A DNA stretch of 64,000 nt. It comes from Deltaproteobacteria bacterium. GTDB lineage: Bacteria; Myxococcota_A; UBA796; SXON01. This document shows, piece by piece, positions 63,157 through 64,000 of this stretch. Under the pieces are notes generated by a model. That model saw only the letters and a list, made by a program, of their open reading frames with translations, had not been told where the DNA came from and ran no database searches. Within the stretch, counting starts at the first letter, position 1. Every line of letters begins with the position of its first letter. Position numbers and translations under genes: made by a program. The stretch lies in NCBI GenBank assembly GCA_947445035.1, contig CANFCK010000001.1:238044-302043 (forward strand). The letters run 5' to 3'.

Positions 63157-64000
63157 TCAGTCGCAGGAGTAGTCGGTGATGGTGAGCTCGTCGATGCGGT
63201 GTTCGTTGGTCTGGCCGCCCGTGCCCGCCGTGAAGCCGACCCACGCCGAAAAGGCGTAGTTTCCCGGGATGTCCTGGTCGATGTACACCGTGCCGTCCAT
63301 CGCCACCGTCACGTGCGGGGCGACGATCGTCACCTCGACGTAGTGCCACCCGCTGTCCTCCATTTCCGGCAGGGTGGCCCAGGCCTGGTAGGCATCGACG
63401 TCGCCATCGAAGGTGAACGCCAGGTGGTCGTCCTCGGTGGGGTCCACACCACCGTTGTAGTAGGTGTCGAGTTCTAACGTCCAACCCGGGAGGGCAGGGC
63501 CGTCGGTGCAGTCGGCCGAGCCCCCGTACCCGATACCGCAGCCGGAGCCGCCCAGGAACGAGGTTGCCCGCGCGGTGTCGAGCGCGGTCAGCGACAGCCC
63601 GTCCGCGCCGGTGCCGCCACCGATGTAGACGTAGAAGGCGATGTCGACGTTGTCGGCGTTTACCGCCGCCGAAGTCTCGAATGCGGAGCCGACCTGTTCA
63701 CTGAGCGCGGGCGTGAGCAGCAGGTTGGCCGCCGACGGGTCCCAGGCCGCGGAACCCTCGTAGTGCCACGCCGAAAGTGAGAGCGCATCGTAACTGTACG
63801 CGCCGTCCTGACACACGCTGAGCGTGCTCTCGGCGGTCTCTCCGCAGCTGTCTTCGACCGTGAGGGTGATCGCCTGGCGCCCCGTGGAACGGCTGGCCGC
63901 GGACCAATCCCAGCTCGTCGAGCCGTCCGGGAGCGGGCTGGTCGTCGTCAGCACGCCATCCACGCTCGCCGACCAGGTGACTTGCAACGACTCCGGCGCA
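63157..64000 (-). CDS. Secreted protein with Ig-like and L-type lectin-like domains (partial)
   Basis: The minus-strand frame is open to the right edge, so the N-terminus lies outside the window; at least 280 residues are visible. The first part (about 70 residues) is an Ig/PKD-like domain (WSAASRSTGRQAITLTVEDS). The rest resembles legume-type (L-type) lectins: SAWHYEGSAAWDPSAANLLL, VDIAFYVYIGGGTGADGLSL, PALPGWTLELDTYYNGG with the metal-site Asp, DDHLAFTFDGDVDAY, and WHYVEVTIVAPHVTVAMDG. It ends ITDYSCD. It probably binds glycans at the cell surface. Downstream lies a hairpin shared with the convergent kinase. Confidence 0.7.
   Translation of the reverse strand, partial: APESLQVTWSASVDGVLTTTSPLPDGSTSWDWSAASRSTGRQAITLTVEDSCGETAESTLSVCQDGAYSYDALSLSAWHYEGSAAWDPSAANLLLTPALSEQVGSAFETSAAVNADNVDIAFYVYIGGGTGADGLSLTALDTARATSFLGGSGCGIGYGGSADCTDGPALPGWTLELDTYYNGGVDPTEDDHLAFTFDGDVDAYQAWATLPEMEDSGWHYVEVTIVAPHVTVAMDGTVYIDQDIPGNYAFSAWVGFTAGTGGQTNEHRIDELTITDYSCD

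Overview
The window is a 64 kb piece of a high-GC bacterial chromosome. It most likely comes from a myxobacterium-like lineage (Myxococcota or a related former deltaproteobacterium). Three kinds of evidence point there. Many genes encode secreted lipoproteins with very short signal peptides followed by Asp/Thr/Ser-rich spacers. Three large proteins carry MopE-type Asp/Cys metal-binding repeats, and two of these end in a Cys, hydrophobic, poly-Arg tail like the MYXO-CTERM sorting signal. OmpA proteins with thrombospondin type 3 repeats, a DWG-type Ser/Thr kinase and lamin-tail, discoidin-like and lectin-like surface modules fit the same picture. The species cannot be named from this sequence alone.

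Layout. 1-5470 is the 3' end of a contractile-injection-system or tail-like locus: a baseplate J-like protein open at the left edge, a P2 gpI-like protein and an unknown protein, overlapping by 4 nt each. infA (IF-1) follows, then about 1 kb of decayed DNA. 6864-12230 holds a giant beta-helix/MopE surface protein, remnants of a two-gene nucleotidyltransferase module and an OmpA protein. 12235-20556 carries lipoprotein hydrolases, a DUF885 peptidase, a degenerate REC-REC-GGDEF protein, a secreted protein, an SGNH hydrolase and a family 2 glycosyltransferase. 20571-24400 has a PstS-like lipoprotein, rocD, an unknown protein with no normal start codon, and a metallophosphoesterase.

24590-28514 (minus strand) is an operon of a HutD/Ves-like protein, two paralogous ATP-grasp ligases and a free-standing E2-type acyltransferase. 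It diverges from a histone-deacetylase-fold amidohydrolase followed by a HelD/UvrD-like helicase. I rate it the best candidate for an undescribed pathway. ychF follows, then a stretch of broken genes (33978-34799). Next come a minus-strand ICMT / B12-radical-SAM / TPR operon and a divergent lipoprotein that share a symmetric promoter. 38833-41923 encodes a ColD-like His-type sugar dehydratase and two SDR enzymes (deoxysugar, possibly GDP-colitose). 41905-54356 is again cell-envelope material, including a membrane-glycosyltransferase/phosphodiesterase fusion. mnmG, a Ser-Ser-Arg tRNA operon with a strong terminator, an arylsulfotransferase-like lipoprotein, a third MopE protein, a glycosyltransferase remnant, a Ser/Thr kinase and a lectin-like protein running off the right edge complete the window.

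Regulatory signals. Many first genes lack a Shine-Dalgarno sequence and have a TAnnnT hexamer 6-8 nt before the start codon, suggesting widespread leaderless transcription. Genes inside operons instead overlap (ATGA) or have SD sequences; TTG and GTG starts are frequent. Gene decay (frameshifts, nonsense codons, truncations) is concentrated in short islands between intact envelope genes.
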